DNA of 34,399 nt from Chitinophagaceae bacterium UBA4407 (GTDB lineage: Bacteria > Bacteroidota > Bacteroidia > Chitinophagales > Chitinophagaceae). Shown piece after piece: positions 1 to 8,926 of the stretch (within the stretch, counting starts at the first letter, position 1; every line of letters starts with the position of its first letter). Both the position numbers and the translations under genes were made by a program. The stretch spans positions 1-34,399 of the forward strand of contig DGQT01000030.1 in assembly GCA_002390845.1 (NCBI GenBank). The letters are read 5' to 3'. Below the pieces are notes generated by a model. That model was not told the origin of the DNA. It did not search any database and worked only from the letters and a program-made list of their open reading frames with translations.

Positions 1-60
1 GAATGAAACTTTCGTTGCGTCGCACACTGCAACTGCAACAATTCTACTCAACACTCAGGC
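1..60. repeat. Palindromic element copy E1 (left arm, window edge)
   Basis: The core GTTGCGTCGCACACT is at 14-28, followed by an inner stretch (AATTCTACTCAAC) that resembles the inner arm of the copy at 3643-3700. The outer end may lie beyond the window. No right arm is visible before the stop codon of the next gene at 104. It belongs to the dispersed family described for 14111-14286. Confidence 0.7.
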
Positions 61-103
61 GCAGTTCCGCTTTATCTTTTCAGGGCTTATATTATAAAAA
101 TTT

Positions 104-1432
104 CTAACCAGTTTTTCCGGCAATTACGTTAACATTCTTTCTTAAAAAATCTATATACATATTTCTCCATTCAATCCATTCCTTTTGTTCTGTAATAAAG
201 TGATTGTGAAAAATAGTAATCAGTTCACCGTTTACAGATTTTACAATATCATGGTATTGCTGTAGTTCTTCAGCGGCTTGTTGTGCGGAGTAATGTTGTT
301 CAAAAAAAGAGTTTGCCTCCATATAACAAAATGGATGAATTATCAGATTGGTTTGTTCATCTTTCTCAAGATCGTACCAGTAAAACGGCGAAGCCACCGA
401 TGCCCTGAAACCATTGATACTGCCATAGCCAATAGAATATTCATCCGTAATGCCGCACTCAATTAATAAACGGTAAGTAGCAGGAAGGTGCATTCTTATA
501 TAATGCTGCCGGCTTCTTGTGATTTTCTTGTTTATAATTCTCTCAAACAATAAAATTTCATTTTTTAATATTGCTGCATCATCTCCACTTTGCCAGGATG
601 GATGAATGCCTGTAAGGTATTTTTTTGCGTACCAGCGAATCAGACGTTGCATGTATTTGTTATGTGGCGAAATATTTTTATCGTACAGTTTCCTTTTCTC
701 TGCAACCAGGAAAAAATAAACAGGATGCAGGTTGTACATCTCATGCAAAGCATCCAATAAATCGTAGTTCACAAAAGGATCTTTTATAAAACCCGTCACT
801 ACTCCTACCCTTTCTGCAAGCTGTTTCCATTTACCTGTAAAGAGCTCTTTGCAAAAACCGCCAATATTATTCAGTAAAGGTTTATGCAAATAACTGTAAG
901 CAATGTCAATATCATAAGTAGGCAAAAACCGGAATTGTGAATTGGGAATTGGGAATTGGGGGAATTTTTGTTGAAGCAGTTTTAATAGTTCTTTTTGCCA
1001 GAGATTTATCAAAGGAAGGTGCAGAAAATCTTTCTTAAAGGCTAAACTATTAGTATGTGAGTATCTTCCATATTCATCTTTGGTGTGTTGTAAATATTCT
1101 TCGTAGCGGGAAATCAAATAAAAGGTTGCAGCAAAAATATCAAAAGGAATATCACCAGCTGTTTTAAAGAAAGCTTTCAAATTATTCCATTCAAAACATT
1201 CAATTATTTGTGGTTGAATATCATTTTCAAATAATAAACTGTGCGGCTGAATCCAAAGTTCAGCTTCATTAATTTTAGCATCAGAATAATTGATCCTGCA
1301 ATCAGCATCAGATTGCTGATATAAATTTATATCCGTAGTTAATTCAAAAGGTAAACCGCTTATTTGCTTAAATAAAGTATCAACTGAATATTGAAGCCGT
1401 TTACTGACATATGTTGTATAGATCAGCAGCAT
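104..1432 (-). CDS. Polysaccharide deacetylase-like protein (DUF7033-type N-terminus)
   Basis: A 442-aa protein that resembles Bacteroidota polysaccharide deacetylase family proteins with an extra N-terminal domain. The NodB-like part starts near residue 170 with TYDID (172-176), the usual position of the catalytic and metal-binding aspartates. It continues with GIHPSW (about 275-280), a likely metal-histidine motif, and the SRQHYIRMHLP and GFRASVASPFYWYDL segments. No signal peptide is evident, so the protein is probably cytoplasmic or peripheral. Such enzymes remove acetyl groups from cell-wall or capsular sugars; the substrate cannot be told here. The start overlaps the stop of the upstream Uma2 gene by one base (TAATG), which implies translational coupling. 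A 7-bp tandem repeat lies within the gene (residues about 157-168). Family call is fairly sure, activity unproven. Confidence 0.75.
   Translation of the reverse strand: MLLIYTTYVSKRLQYSVDTLFKQISGLPFELTTDINLYQQSDADCRINYSDAKINEAELWIQPHSLLFENDIQPQIIECFEWNNLKAFFKTAGDIPFDIFAATFYLISRYEEYLQHTKDEYGRYSHTNSLAFKKDFLHLPLINLWQKELLKLLQQKFPQFPIPNSQFRFLPTYDIDIAYSYLHKPLLNNIGGFCKELFTGKWKQLAERVGVVTGFIKDPFVNYDLLDALHEMYNLHPVYFFLVAEKRKLYDKNISPHNKYMQRLIRWYAKKYLTGIHPSWQSGDDAAILKNEILLFERIINKKITRSRQHYIRMHLPATYRLLIECGITDEYSIGYGSINGFRASVASPFYWYDLEKDEQTNLIIHPFCYMEANSFFEQHYSAQQAAEELQQYHDIVKSVNGELITIFHNHFITEQKEWIEWRNMYIDFLRKNVNVIAGKTG
931..966. repeat. 7-bp tandem repeat inside the deacetylase gene
   Basis: On the plus strand the units read GGAATTG, TGAATTG, GGAATTG, GGAATTG, then GGGGAATT. 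On the coding strand this gives the low-complexity peptide FPQFPIPNSQF just before the TYDID motif. The unit is not a multiple of three, so gain or loss of one copy would shift the frame. Confidence 0.8.
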
Positions 1433-1980
1433 TAAGGATGATAAATATCCTTTAATGTAAATGAAATGTTCAGGTGTGGAAGATTGATGGCATCTTCATC
1501 TTTAGTGTAAGTTTCAGTAAGCCATTCACTGTTTTCATTTTTGAAATAAAATATTACCACCTGTTGCTCTGGTTCAATACAGAGATAATAGTTTAATGAT
1601 GGGATTTTTTTATACTGTATAAATTTATCAGTTAAATCGTATGTTCTTGTTGAGTCTGACAGTACTTCAATTAATAATATTGGTTCGCCTGTATAATATT
1701 TTTGAGCATTCGGGCTGGAAACAATTACATCGGGATAAAAGAAATTTCCATCAGGTGTAAGTACTTTATACCCTTCCAGAAAAAGTTCTGTGTTTGTATT
1801 TTTTAAAAGCATATCCAGCAGAATAGTAAGCCTGCGTGTGATGTAATTGTGAAATTTTGATACGCCACTCATTTCAAAAAGGTTTCCGTTTATTAATTCA
1901 TGCTTTAATTCGCTACCTTCTTCAAAAAGAAAATATTCTTCCTGCGAATTAAATTTTTTATCAATCTCTACCTGTTTCAT
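1432..1980 (-). CDS. Uma2 family protein (DUF820, PD-(D/E)XK nuclease fold)
   Basis: A 182-aa protein with the Uma2/DUF820 signature: KHELINGNLFEM followed by HN near residue 44, then YPDVIV with Asp84, then LLIEVLSDST with Glu105, and a downstream Lys119 in DLTDKFIQYKK. These fit the acidic-acidic-lysine layout of restriction-endonuclease-like folds. The family is common in cyanobacteria and Bacteroidota, and its role is largely unknown. It is upstream of the deacetylase gene, with a TAATG stop/start overlap, so the two are probably one transcript. No toxin-antitoxin partner or methylase lies beside it. Confidence 0.85.
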   Translation of the reverse strand: MKQVEIDKKFNSQEEYFLFEEGSELKHELINGNLFEMSGVSKFHNYITRRLTILLDMLLKNTNTELFLEGYKVLTPDGNFFYPDVIVSSPNAQKYYTGEPILLIEVLSDSTRTYDLTDKFIQYKKIPSLNYYLCIEPEQQVVIFYFKNENSEWLTETYTKDEDAINLPHLNISFTLKDIYHP

Positions 1981-2054
1981 ACAAGATCATTTTATCAAAT
2001 CTACAAAATAGTGCTGATAATCTTCGCTGGCTGTTTCCTGCTCATTTATATTCA

Positions 2055-2187
2055 GAACGTAAAAGTGTGCGATCCTTCGGCTCCGCTCAGGACAAGCTGC
2101 CAAGCTTTTTGCTGCCATGAAAAAGGAACTGTGAACCGAGCGTGGCAAGAAAAGCTTCATTTATAAATCATTGCCCGGCTCATAAAA
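2055..2187. repeat. Palindromic element copy E2, composite
   Basis: A right-type core (GAACGTAAAAGTGTGCGA, 2055-2072) breaks into a CTTCGGCTCCGCTCAGGAC stretch. Next comes a 34-nt module at 2115-2148 that recurs inverted at 25968-26001 with 31 of 34 matching. The usual outer right arm then resumes (AAAGCTTCAT, TTGCCCGGCTCATAAAA, to 2187). It ends 5 bp from the lutB stop codon. The normal core-to-arm join has been replaced by the module, so this is a composite copy. Confidence 0.7.
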
Positions 2188-2191
2188 TTCC

Positions 2192-3568
2192 CTATTCGCC
2201 TTTCTGCTCTTTCCACATTTGGTTAAATGTTTTTTCGCTGAAATTAAGTTCGCTGCGGTGGGTTGTCCAACCTTTAAAGATTTTATTTACCACCCAGTTT
2301 TTCAGCTTGCCGTTACCCATATTCATCATGCTGCGGTTAAGGCTGCTCTGCCGCCACGCTTTCCACGCAAGGCGTTCGCTTAAAGTACTTTCACCCTTTA
2401 CAACAGCTTCGTGACGGTTCTCTAAAAGCAATTCGTGCAGGTTAATTTTTACCGGGCAGACCTCGGTACAATTGCCACAAAGCGACGATGCATAACTCAG
2501 GTGCTTGTACTCATGCATGTTTTGCAAATGCGGCGTAATTACACTACCAATAGGGCCGCTGTAAGTGGTTTCATAGCTGTGGCCGCCTATGTTTTTATAC
2601 ACGGGGCATGCATTTAAACAAGCACCGCAACGAATGCAGTACAAGGCTTCCCGGGCTTTTGGGTTGGCAAGTAAATTGGTGCGTCCATTATCTAAGAGTA
2701 TCACATACATTTCTTCAGGACCATCGGTTTCGCCGGGCTGTCGGGGGCCGCTTACAATAGTATTATACACAGTTACACGCTGCCCCGTACCATAAGTTGC
2801 AAGCAATGGCCAGAACAACGCAAGATCATTTATTGATGGGATCATTTTCTCAATACCTACCACTGCAATATGTGTTTTTGGCCAGCCACAACTTAACCTT
2901 GCATTGCCTTCGTTTTCGGTGATGGCAATGGAACCTGTATCAGCAATAATAAAGTTGGCGCCGGTTACACCAACTTCGGCCTGTATATATTTCTGGCGAA
3001 GCTTTTCTCTTGCTACAAGTGTTAATTGTTCTGGCGATAAACCGGGCGGTACGCCAAGTTTTTCTGCAAATAATTTAGCCACATCTTCCTTGCTTTTATG
3101 CATGGCCGGTGTTACAATATGGTAAGGTGGTTCACCATCAAGCTGCTGAATATATTCGCCCAAATCTGTTTCCACACTTTCAATTCCGTTCTTTTCAAGA
3201 TAATGGTTCAGATGAATTTCTTCTGTAACCATGCTCTTACTTTTTACTAAAGTTTTACAGCCTTTTTCCTTGCAAATTTTTCCAATTTCATTCAATGCTT
3301 CCTCTGCAGTTGAAGCCCAGATTACTTTTGCGCCGCGTGCCGAAATTGTTTTTTCAAATTGTTCCAGGTTGGTATCTAAATTTTCAATGGCACGCCATTT
3401 TGCATTTTTTGCTCTCTCACGTGCCAGCATGTTATCTGCAAACTGCTGCTTGCCTGCAGGTACTGCAGCATTGTATTTCGCTATGTTGAAATTGATCTTG
3501 CGCCTGTGCTCCATGTCGGCAGCCTTGATGGTACTTTTTGCAATAAACGATGCAGCAGCTTCTTTCAT
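2192..3568 (-). CDS. lutB: LutB-like iron-sulfur protein (L-lactate utilisation)
   Basis: A 458-aa protein with an N-terminal LUD domain and a C-terminal ferredoxin-like region. CIRCGACLNACP carries Cys311, 314, 317 and 321, and CGNCTEVCP carries Cys364, 367 and 371, as expected for two cubane clusters. Length matches LutB/YkgF. In characterised systems LutABC oxidises L-lactate to pyruvate in the cytoplasm. Here lutA and lutC are not adjacent: neighbours are DUF3109 upstream (separated by a palindromic element) and Uma2 downstream. The partners may be elsewhere. It could instead serve another LUD-type electron-transfer role. Confidence 0.88.
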   Translation of the reverse strand: MKEAAASFIAKSTIKAADMEHRRKINFNIAKYNAAVPAGKQQFADNMLARERAKNAKWRAIENLDTNLEQFEKTISARGAKVIWASTAEEALNEIGKICKEKGCKTLVKSKSMVTEEIHLNHYLEKNGIESVETDLGEYIQQLDGEPPYHIVTPAMHKSKEDVAKLFAEKLGVPPGLSPEQLTLVAREKLRQKYIQAEVGVTGANFIIADTGSIAITENEGNARLSCGWPKTHIAVVGIEKMIPSINDLALFWPLLATYGTGQRVTVYNTIVSGPRQPGETDGPEEMYVILLDNGRTNLLANPKAREALYCIRCGACLNACPVYKNIGGHSYETTYSGPIGSVITPHLQNMHEYKHLSYASSLCGNCTEVCPVKINLHELLLENRHEAVVKGESTLSERLAWKAWRQSSLNRSMMNMGNGKLKNWVVNKIFKGWTTHRSELNFSEKTFNQMWKEQKGE

Positions 3569-3598
3569 ATAAAAAATCTCATTTAATAAAATTAATTA

Positions 3599-3700
3599 AT
3601 ACAGTTTTTTTTGAGCCGGCTATAAACCATTTCTGATCGTCTGTTGCGTCGCACACTTGTACTTTCTGTAATTCCATTCAACTTTCTGATGCAGCCCGTC
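3599..3700. repeat. Palindromic element copy E3 (left arm)
   Basis: The outer end ACAGTTTTTTTTGAGCCGGC (3601-3620) shares ACAGTTTTTTTTGAGCCG with the copy at 14111. The intact core GTTGCGTCGCACACTTGTAC is at 3643-3662, followed by an inner arm. No right arm with a recognisable core follows before the DUF3109 stop at 3736. It lies between two minus-strand genes. Confidence 0.8.
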
Positions 3701-3735
3701 GCTTTTTTTGTAAACCTTTACGCTCCTTATAATGT

Positions 3736-4326
3736 TCAGCTTCCTGATTCATTCACATGTGCCGCGGTTGCAGCAAGTGCGTCATAAAAATCTTCTCCAT
3801 ACTTACGGATGATAGACTCTTTCAGAAAAATATATACTGGCACTTTTAATTTTTTACCCAGGTTGCATGCGGCTTTACACAGGTCTTCACGCGGCTGGTA
3901 ATTTACATATTCAAGATCGGGATCTTCTTTACTTTTTTGAATTCGTATGGGAAACAAATGGCAACTGATGGGTTTTTTCCATTCCAGTTTGCCATCATAA
4001 TACGCCTGTTCAATTCCGCACTTGATGATTTTATTTTCATCCTTGTATGCATAAGCGCACATCTCGCCTTTTATGGTTGGTGTAACCCATCCGAATTCCC
4101 TGTCGTAAGTGTATTTGCCCTGCTTTTCAATAGCTGCAATTCCATTGGGGGTCAGGTATGGTTTTATTATTTCGTAGTTATTGATCAACTCATCAAGTTC
4201 CCCTACTTCTAACGGAGCGCCTGCATCGCCATCTTCGCAACAGCCGCCTTTACATTTATTCAGGTCGCAAACAAATTGTTCTTCTATTATTTCGTCGCTG
4301 ATGAGTTTATTGTCTATCGCTATCAT
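3736..4326 (-). CDS. DUF3109 family protein
   Basis: A 196-aa protein typical in length and sequence of DUF3109. The N-terminal cysteines are Cys20, Cys25, Cys29 and Cys30 (FVCDLNKCKGGCCEDGDAGAP), with further Cys in EMCAYAY, IIKCGIEQAYY, ISCHLFPI and DLCKAACNLG. Many of these lie in a layout that suggests metal or Fe-S binding, but function is not established. It is a single gene flanked on both sides by palindromic elements, so probably its own transcription unit. Confidence 0.88.
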   Translation of the reverse strand: MIAIDNKLISDEIIEEQFVCDLNKCKGGCCEDGDAGAPLEVGELDELINNYEIIKPYLTPNGIAAIEKQGKYTYDREFGWVTPTIKGEMCAYAYKDENKIIKCGIEQAYYDGKLEWKKPISCHLFPIRIQKSKEDPDLEYVNYQPREDLCKAACNLGKKLKVPVYIFLKESIIRKYGEDFYDALAATAAHVNESGS

Positions 4327-4349
4327 ATTTGCCTGCTTTCTGCGAAGAT

Positions 4350-4491
4350 AAGAAGTTGCCCGGTTGAGCAGTTGAAAGGTTGTTTTATTGAACGGCTAAG
4401 CGTTATGTGTTTTGCAGAAAAAAAAATCAGAAAGTACAAGTGTGCGACGCAAGGGAAGCTAAATAGCAGCAATGCAGACTGGTTCATAAAA
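4350..4491. repeat. Palindromic element copy E4 (intact right arm, decayed left arm)
   Basis: The right arm has the perfect core GTACAAGTGTGCGACGCAA at 4434-4452, then GGGAAGCTAAATAGCAG and CTGGTTCATAAAA to 4491. The left side keeps only a decayed outer part (GTTGCCCGGTTGAGCAG, from 4353) and lacks a core. It fills most of the 243-bp gap upstream of the DUF3109 gene. Confidence 0.7.
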
Positions 4492-4569
4492 CCCTTCAGC
4501 ATTCTTGTGGCATGTGAAATATGAATACAAATAAAAAAACATTATTACACTTTAATAAGGGAGATAATG

Positions 4570-7500
4570 CTATTCGCATGCCAGTGCAATTTCTACCCTG
4601 GTACCTGCGGGTTCGTTGTTATGATCGTATAAATCAATAATCTTAAGTGGCAGTGTTTGATGGTATGTGCTATTGAATAAATCAATTCTTTTTATGGTTA
4701 TATCCATGCCATGCGATTTTCTTTCGAAAAAGGATTTTGCCTTAAGTGTAGCAGATGCATGGCGGCCAATTCCATTATCTTCTATTATGCATAAAATATG
4801 CGTGATTTTATTGTACATGCTGATTTTAATAAACCCATCTGTTTTTTTAGGTAACAGGCCATGCAGTATGGCATTTTCTATAAAAGGTTGTATAATCATC
4901 GGCGGCACTTCAAAGATTTCGGTATCGATACCACCGGTGTCTATTTCATAATCGAAACAGTTGCTAAACCGGATTTTTTCAAGCTGCATGTACAATGTAA
5001 CAATACGCACTTCTTCATTAAGTGTTATTCGCTTTTCCCTTGAATGATCAAGTGTAAGCCTTACAAGTTTTGAAAACTTGCTGATATACTGATGGGCCTG
5101 ATGCCGGTCGTTGCTGCTTATAAAAGCATTGATGGTATTAAGGGAATTAAAAATAAAATGAGGGTTCATTTGAGTACGCAGTACACTATTTTCCAGTTCG
5201 TTGAGTTTTATTTCGTAATCGGAACGCAGCTTTACCTTACTTCTTATCTGCTGTACCCTGAACCTGTAAATACTGTAAACAGCAGTAATGGCAAGTACAG
5301 CAATTAATAAAATAAACCACCATTGTTTCCAAAATACCTGAGCAATGGTAAATTCCAGCGGCTGGTTACTTGCATACCAGGTATTGCCCGATAAAGAAGC
5401 TTCTGCAACAAAAGAATAATTACCGGCCGGAAGGTTGGTATAACGCGCCTGCCGCTGGCGTCCGGCATATACATAACCCGTATCGAAGCCAATGAGTTTA
5501 TACCTGTATTGTATAAAACCGGCCATATTAAAATCAACAGTAAGATAATTAATGGCAACAGTACTGTATTCGCCTGGCAATGAAAGATCAACTTTACCAG
5601 AAATCATTATTAATGAATCGGCTATCTGAATACTGGTATTAAATACTTTCAGCGGGTATTGCTGAGGGCTTACTTTATCAGGAAAAAAATAATTAAACCC
5701 GTCTTCGCCACCTATGAATATTTCATTTTCCGGTGATTTGTAATACGCTGCAATTTTGTGGTTACCCTGCAGTACACCTTCTCCTGCACCAAATGCTTCC
5801 AATGAATTCTTTTTATAATTATACCGGGCTAATCCGCGGTTTCCGGATATCCATATATTATCATCGCTATCACCAAGCAGGCCTAAAATATATTCACCTT
5901 GTAAACCATCGTTTTTTGTAATGTTACGTTCTACGGAATAGCTATCTTTTGGAACTACGTAAACGCCATGGCGACCAGCAGCATAAATATTTCCGCTGCT
6001 ATCCTGTGCAATGGTGAATATAAATTTAGTACTTGCACTTTTGGGGAGTTTTATTTTTATAAGGCTATCCAGCTTTTTATTATAGCAATACAAACCAGTA
6101 CGGTTGCCGATCCAGATATTATCCTGCATATCTGTTGTTGCATAAAGTGTTATACTTCCTGCTATAGATTTTAATTTCGGATGTTCGTAAAACGTTTGAA
6201 ATTTTTCTGTAAGCGGATCAAAAAAGCAAAACCCTCCGCTGCTGGATATAAGAAACTGATTGTCCCTGGTTTTAGTAAGACCATAAATTTCGTTGCCCGG
6301 TAATGCTGCACTTTTTCCGGCACTGTCTGCTACAAAATATTTAAAAGTTCCATCGGGCTTCAGCATTCCAAACCCGGCACCAAAACCTACTGCCCATATA
6401 CGGTTTTTAGCGTCAGTAGCCACCCTCCGGATCGTTCTTAATTTCTGTGCCCCGGCCTTATCGGATAAATACGTGTAATAATTACATAGCCCTGTTTCCC
6501 GGTTCCATTTTACCAGGTACTTATTGGTGCCAATCCACAAAAAATTTTTATCCGCATCTTCAGTAAAACACATAGCAGAACCCTTAAACACGATTCCTTT
6601 TTCATTGGTAAATACGGTAAGGCTTTTAAAAGGCTGGGGCTTTACCCTTGTATAAGAAAGACCAGGTGCATTAATAAACAAAGTGCCGTCACTTGTATAA
6701 AACAGGCTTTGCAGAAAATTACTTCTTAACGAAGATGCAATTGCAGGATTGCTTACAACATGCTCATAACTGCTGTCTTTGACATCAATAATATATAATC
6801 CAAAATACCTTGACCCAACAGCGTACCTGCCATTACCGATTGCGGTAATACCGCTCATATAGCCGCCCATGGGCATTCCCGAATTACTCTTCCAGTTATT
6901 TATTGGCGTAATCTTTCCCGTATTCGTATTTACTATGGCAATGGTGTCTTTTGAATAACTCCCTGTTATAAAACCTGTGTCGTTAATTTTGCAAACACCT
7001 ATAGGATCGGTGTAACTGAACGATTTTATTATTTTTTGTTGCTTAATGTTTGCCAGAACAATATTCTGAGGCAAACAAAAAAGCCATTCATCGTTCTTAA
7101 GTTGTCGTACATCCACTGGTGAAGATCGTGTTTCAACCACTTTTGATAATTTTTCAAGAATCGTTACACTTTTATCATCCTTTATAAGATAGCAGTATTT
7201 TCCCGATGCCAGCAGCAGGTTACCTTCACTTGTTTGGCCGCATATCAAAGCTCGTTTTATACTGCTGTCGGCATAGGTTAACTCTTTAAAAAGTTTTTCA
7301 TTTTCTTTTTTATATTGCAATCCATCCTGGCCGCTTATCCATATCGTTCCTTTGCTGTCGCAAAATACCTGGTCAAGAAAATTAAATAAGAGGCCGGATC
7401 CGTTTTCTTTTGTATAATAATTCATTTCATATCCATCGAAAACGGTAAGACCTTCATCGCTGCTGATCCATAAACGGCCAAACCTGTCTTCAGCCATTGA

Positions 7501-7620
7501 CAGCCGCAGTTCACTCAGCAATCCATCTGCATTGGTAAGATGCTTAAAAGTGTACTCCTGGGCAAAGCATGTTACGCCAACCAATATGGGTATTAATAAT
7601 ATGAGCAGCCTGTTTATCAA
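4570..7620 (-). CDS. Propeller/Y_Y_Y sensor histidine kinase, LytS type
   Basis: A 1016-aa membrane sensor kinase. After a signal peptide (residues 1-20) come beta-propeller repeats of the two-component regulator type (for example RLWISSDEGL, TIWISGQDGL, NIWIGNRTGLY, NIWISGNRGLARY) to about 660. A Y_Y_Y-like domain follows (about 670-755, with YRYKLIGFD and YTNLPAGNYSF), then one membrane helix (about 762-785). The cytoplasmic part is HisKA_LytS: QMNPHFIFNS with His821, N-box Asn916 in QPFIENAILHG, and Asp948 in EDNGIG, so catalytic residues are present. There is no fused receiver or HTH, unlike hybrid propeller regulators. The nearest regulator is the LytTR protein 0.5 kb upstream, a plausible partner by inference. 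The ligand is unknown. Confidence 0.9.
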   Translation of the reverse strand: MINRLLILLIPILVGVTCFAQEYTFKHLTNADGLLSELRLSMAEDRFGRLWISSDEGLTVFDGYEMNYYTKENGSGLLFNFLDQVFCDSKGTIWISGQDGLQYKKENEKLFKELTYADSSIKRALICGQTSEGNLLLASGKYCYLIKDDKSVTILEKLSKVVETRSSPVDVRQLKNDEWLFCLPQNIVLANIKQQKIIKSFSYTDPIGVCKINDTGFITGSYSKDTIAIVNTNTGKITPINNWKSNSGMPMGGYMSGITAIGNGRYAVGSRYFGLYIIDVKDSSYEHVVSNPAIASSLRSNFLQSLFYTSDGTLFINAPGLSYTRVKPQPFKSLTVFTNEKGIVFKGSAMCFTEDADKNFLWIGTNKYLVKWNRETGLCNYYTYLSDKAGAQKLRTIRRVATDAKNRIWAVGFGAGFGMLKPDGTFKYFVADSAGKSAALPGNEIYGLTKTRDNQFLISSSGGFCFFDPLTEKFQTFYEHPKLKSIAGSITLYATTDMQDNIWIGNRTGLYCYNKKLDSLIKIKLPKSASTKFIFTIAQDSSGNIYAAGRHGVYVVPKDSYSVERNITKNDGLQGEYILGLLGDSDDNIWISGNRGLARYNYKKNSLEAFGAGEGVLQGNHKIAAYYKSPENEIFIGGEDGFNYFFPDKVSPQQYPLKVFNTSIQIADSLIMISGKVDLSLPGEYSTVAINYLTVDFNMAGFIQYRYKLIGFDTGYVYAGRQRQARYTNLPAGNYSFVAEASLSGNTWYASNQPLEFTIAQVFWKQWWFILLIAVLAITAVYSIYRFRVQQIRSKVKLRSDYEIKLNELENSVLRTQMNPHFIFNSLNTINAFISSNDRHQAHQYISKFSKLVRLTLDHSREKRITLNEEVRIVTLYMQLEKIRFSNCFDYEIDTGGIDTEIFEVPPMIIQPFIENAILHGLLPKKTDGFIKISMYNKITHILCIIEDNGIGRHASATLKAKSFFERKSHGMDITIKRIDLFNSTYHQTLPLKIIDLYDHNNEPAGTRVEIALACE

Positions 7621-7844
7621 ATTTTAAATTCCTCCAGGCAATTTTAAAAAGAATTTTTGCTGTGTAATCATCGCACTCAATGTAACAATTATTGGCTTAT
7701 AAATATTCAGGCGCAGGCGTTTAATCTCTTAAACATAATGCTTATTTTTTGCGCTTTCAGGATTTGCATTTACTGTTCTGGCTGCTTATAAAACTGTGGC
7801 ATTATTATTAAAAAGCATATTTTAATGACCATAATTTTTGCATA

Positions 7845-8068
7845 TTTTTTTAGCCCGGCAGTTAATTATTTTATCATCGTTCCTTGCGTCGCACTGTTGT
7901 ACTGAAGAATAAAGTGCAGCTTTCCGGTCGCGGATATCGATGATTGCATTTTGTGCAGGAACCGGAGCCCGCAGCCTGCTGCTGTTTAACCGGAACGTAA
8001 AAGAGTGCGACGCAACAAAAGCTTAATAGATGCAATACTGCCTGGCTAATAATTCTTTATTTTTTTAG
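7845..8068. repeat. Palindromic element copy E5 (two arms)
   Basis: Left arm: TTTTTTTAGCCCGGCA outer end (to 7860) and core CTTGCGTCGCACTGTTGTAC (7883-7902). Right arm: GTAAAAGAGTGCGACGCAAC (7997-8016), then AAAAGCTTAATAGATGCAA and CCTGGCTAATAA. It lies within the 534-bp gap between the propeller kinase and the response regulator. In the rest of that gap (7621-7844 and 8069-8154) I see only AT-rich sequence. Confidence 0.85.
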
Positions 8069-8154
8069 TGCATCTTTAATTGTAAAGTAAAAAATTGGTT
8101 ATAAGCAGCACATATTTTCTGAAGAGCGTAGTAAGAAAAAAAGCATACCTGTAC

Positions 8155-8916
8155 TCAGGAATTAATGTTGTGTTCTGCAAGCACCTTTAAAAATTCATCT
8201 TTCTTTTTAGGAGATATAATCAGTTGCGCACCATTGCTCATTATTGCATAGCCGCCATCGGTTCTTAGTATACGCCTTACCTCGTTTATGTTTACAATAT
8301 GCGAGTTATGGATGCGCATAAAGTGATGATCGCTGAGCAGGAGTTCGTATTCTTTTAAATTTTTACTTACCATAATTTTCCTGTCTCCCTTTAAAAAGAA
8401 AATGCTGTATGCACCATTGGCTTCTACATATATAACATCTGCAAGAAGGATAAACTCCAGCCCGTCGGAAGTGGAAAGTGTTATTGTTTGAGGTGCATGG
8501 GAAGGTTTGCGCAGGCTTTCCATTAACGACAGCAAAGCAAGTGGTGCAATATTATTGTTCTTCTTTTTTATAAGCTTATCTACGGCTTCTTTTAACTCAT
8601 CGGAATCAATCGGTTTAAGCAGGTAATCTACGGCGCTGAATTTAATTGCCTTTACAGCATAATGATCGTAAGCTGTTGTAAATATTACTTCGAAGAAAGG
8701 TTGTGGAAACTGTAACAGCAGGTCGAAACCTGTACCTGTTTGCATTTCGATGTCAAGAAAAACAAGGTCTGGTTTGCAGGTATGAATTGCAGCAACACCT
8801 TCTTCTACTGATGAAGCTGCTGCTGCAACAGTAACTTCGGGGCAATACATTGCCACCATATTTTTTAATAATTCTCTGCTATGCAGTTCATCTTCTACAA
8901 TGATTGCTTTGTACAT
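8155..8916 (-). CDS. LytTR family response regulator
   Basis: A 253-aa cytoplasmic regulator. The receiver domain (1-120) has acidic Glu8/Asp9, phospho-acceptor Asp55 in LVFLDIEM, and a conserved Lys in LLKPID. The LytTR DNA-binding domain (about 150-248) has ILLADVIYVEANGAYS and MRIHNSHIVNINEVRRI. It is the third gene of the operon, 10 bp after the 446-aa LytS kinase, which is its most likely phosphodonor. Targets are unknown; LytTR proteins usually bind paired short sites upstream of their targets, and I did not identify such a pair. Confidence 0.95.
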   Translation of the reverse strand: MYKAIIVEDELHSRELLKNMVAMYCPEVTVAAAASSVEEGVAAIHTCKPDLVFLDIEMQTGTGFDLLLQFPQPFFEVIFTTAYDHYAVKAIKFSAVDYLLKPIDSDELKEAVDKLIKKKNNNIAPLALLSLMESLRKPSHAPQTITLSTSDGLEFILLADVIYVEANGAYSIFFLKGDRKIMVSKNLKEYELLLSDHHFMRIHNSHIVNINEVRRILRTDGGYAIMSNGAQLIISPKKKDEFLKVLAEHNINS

Positions 8917-8926
8917 AAAGGTAAAT

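Noticed and set aside
3231..3572. 113-aa open frame on the plus strand opposite lutB
   Set aside because: Complement of a well-supported gene; no family resemblance.
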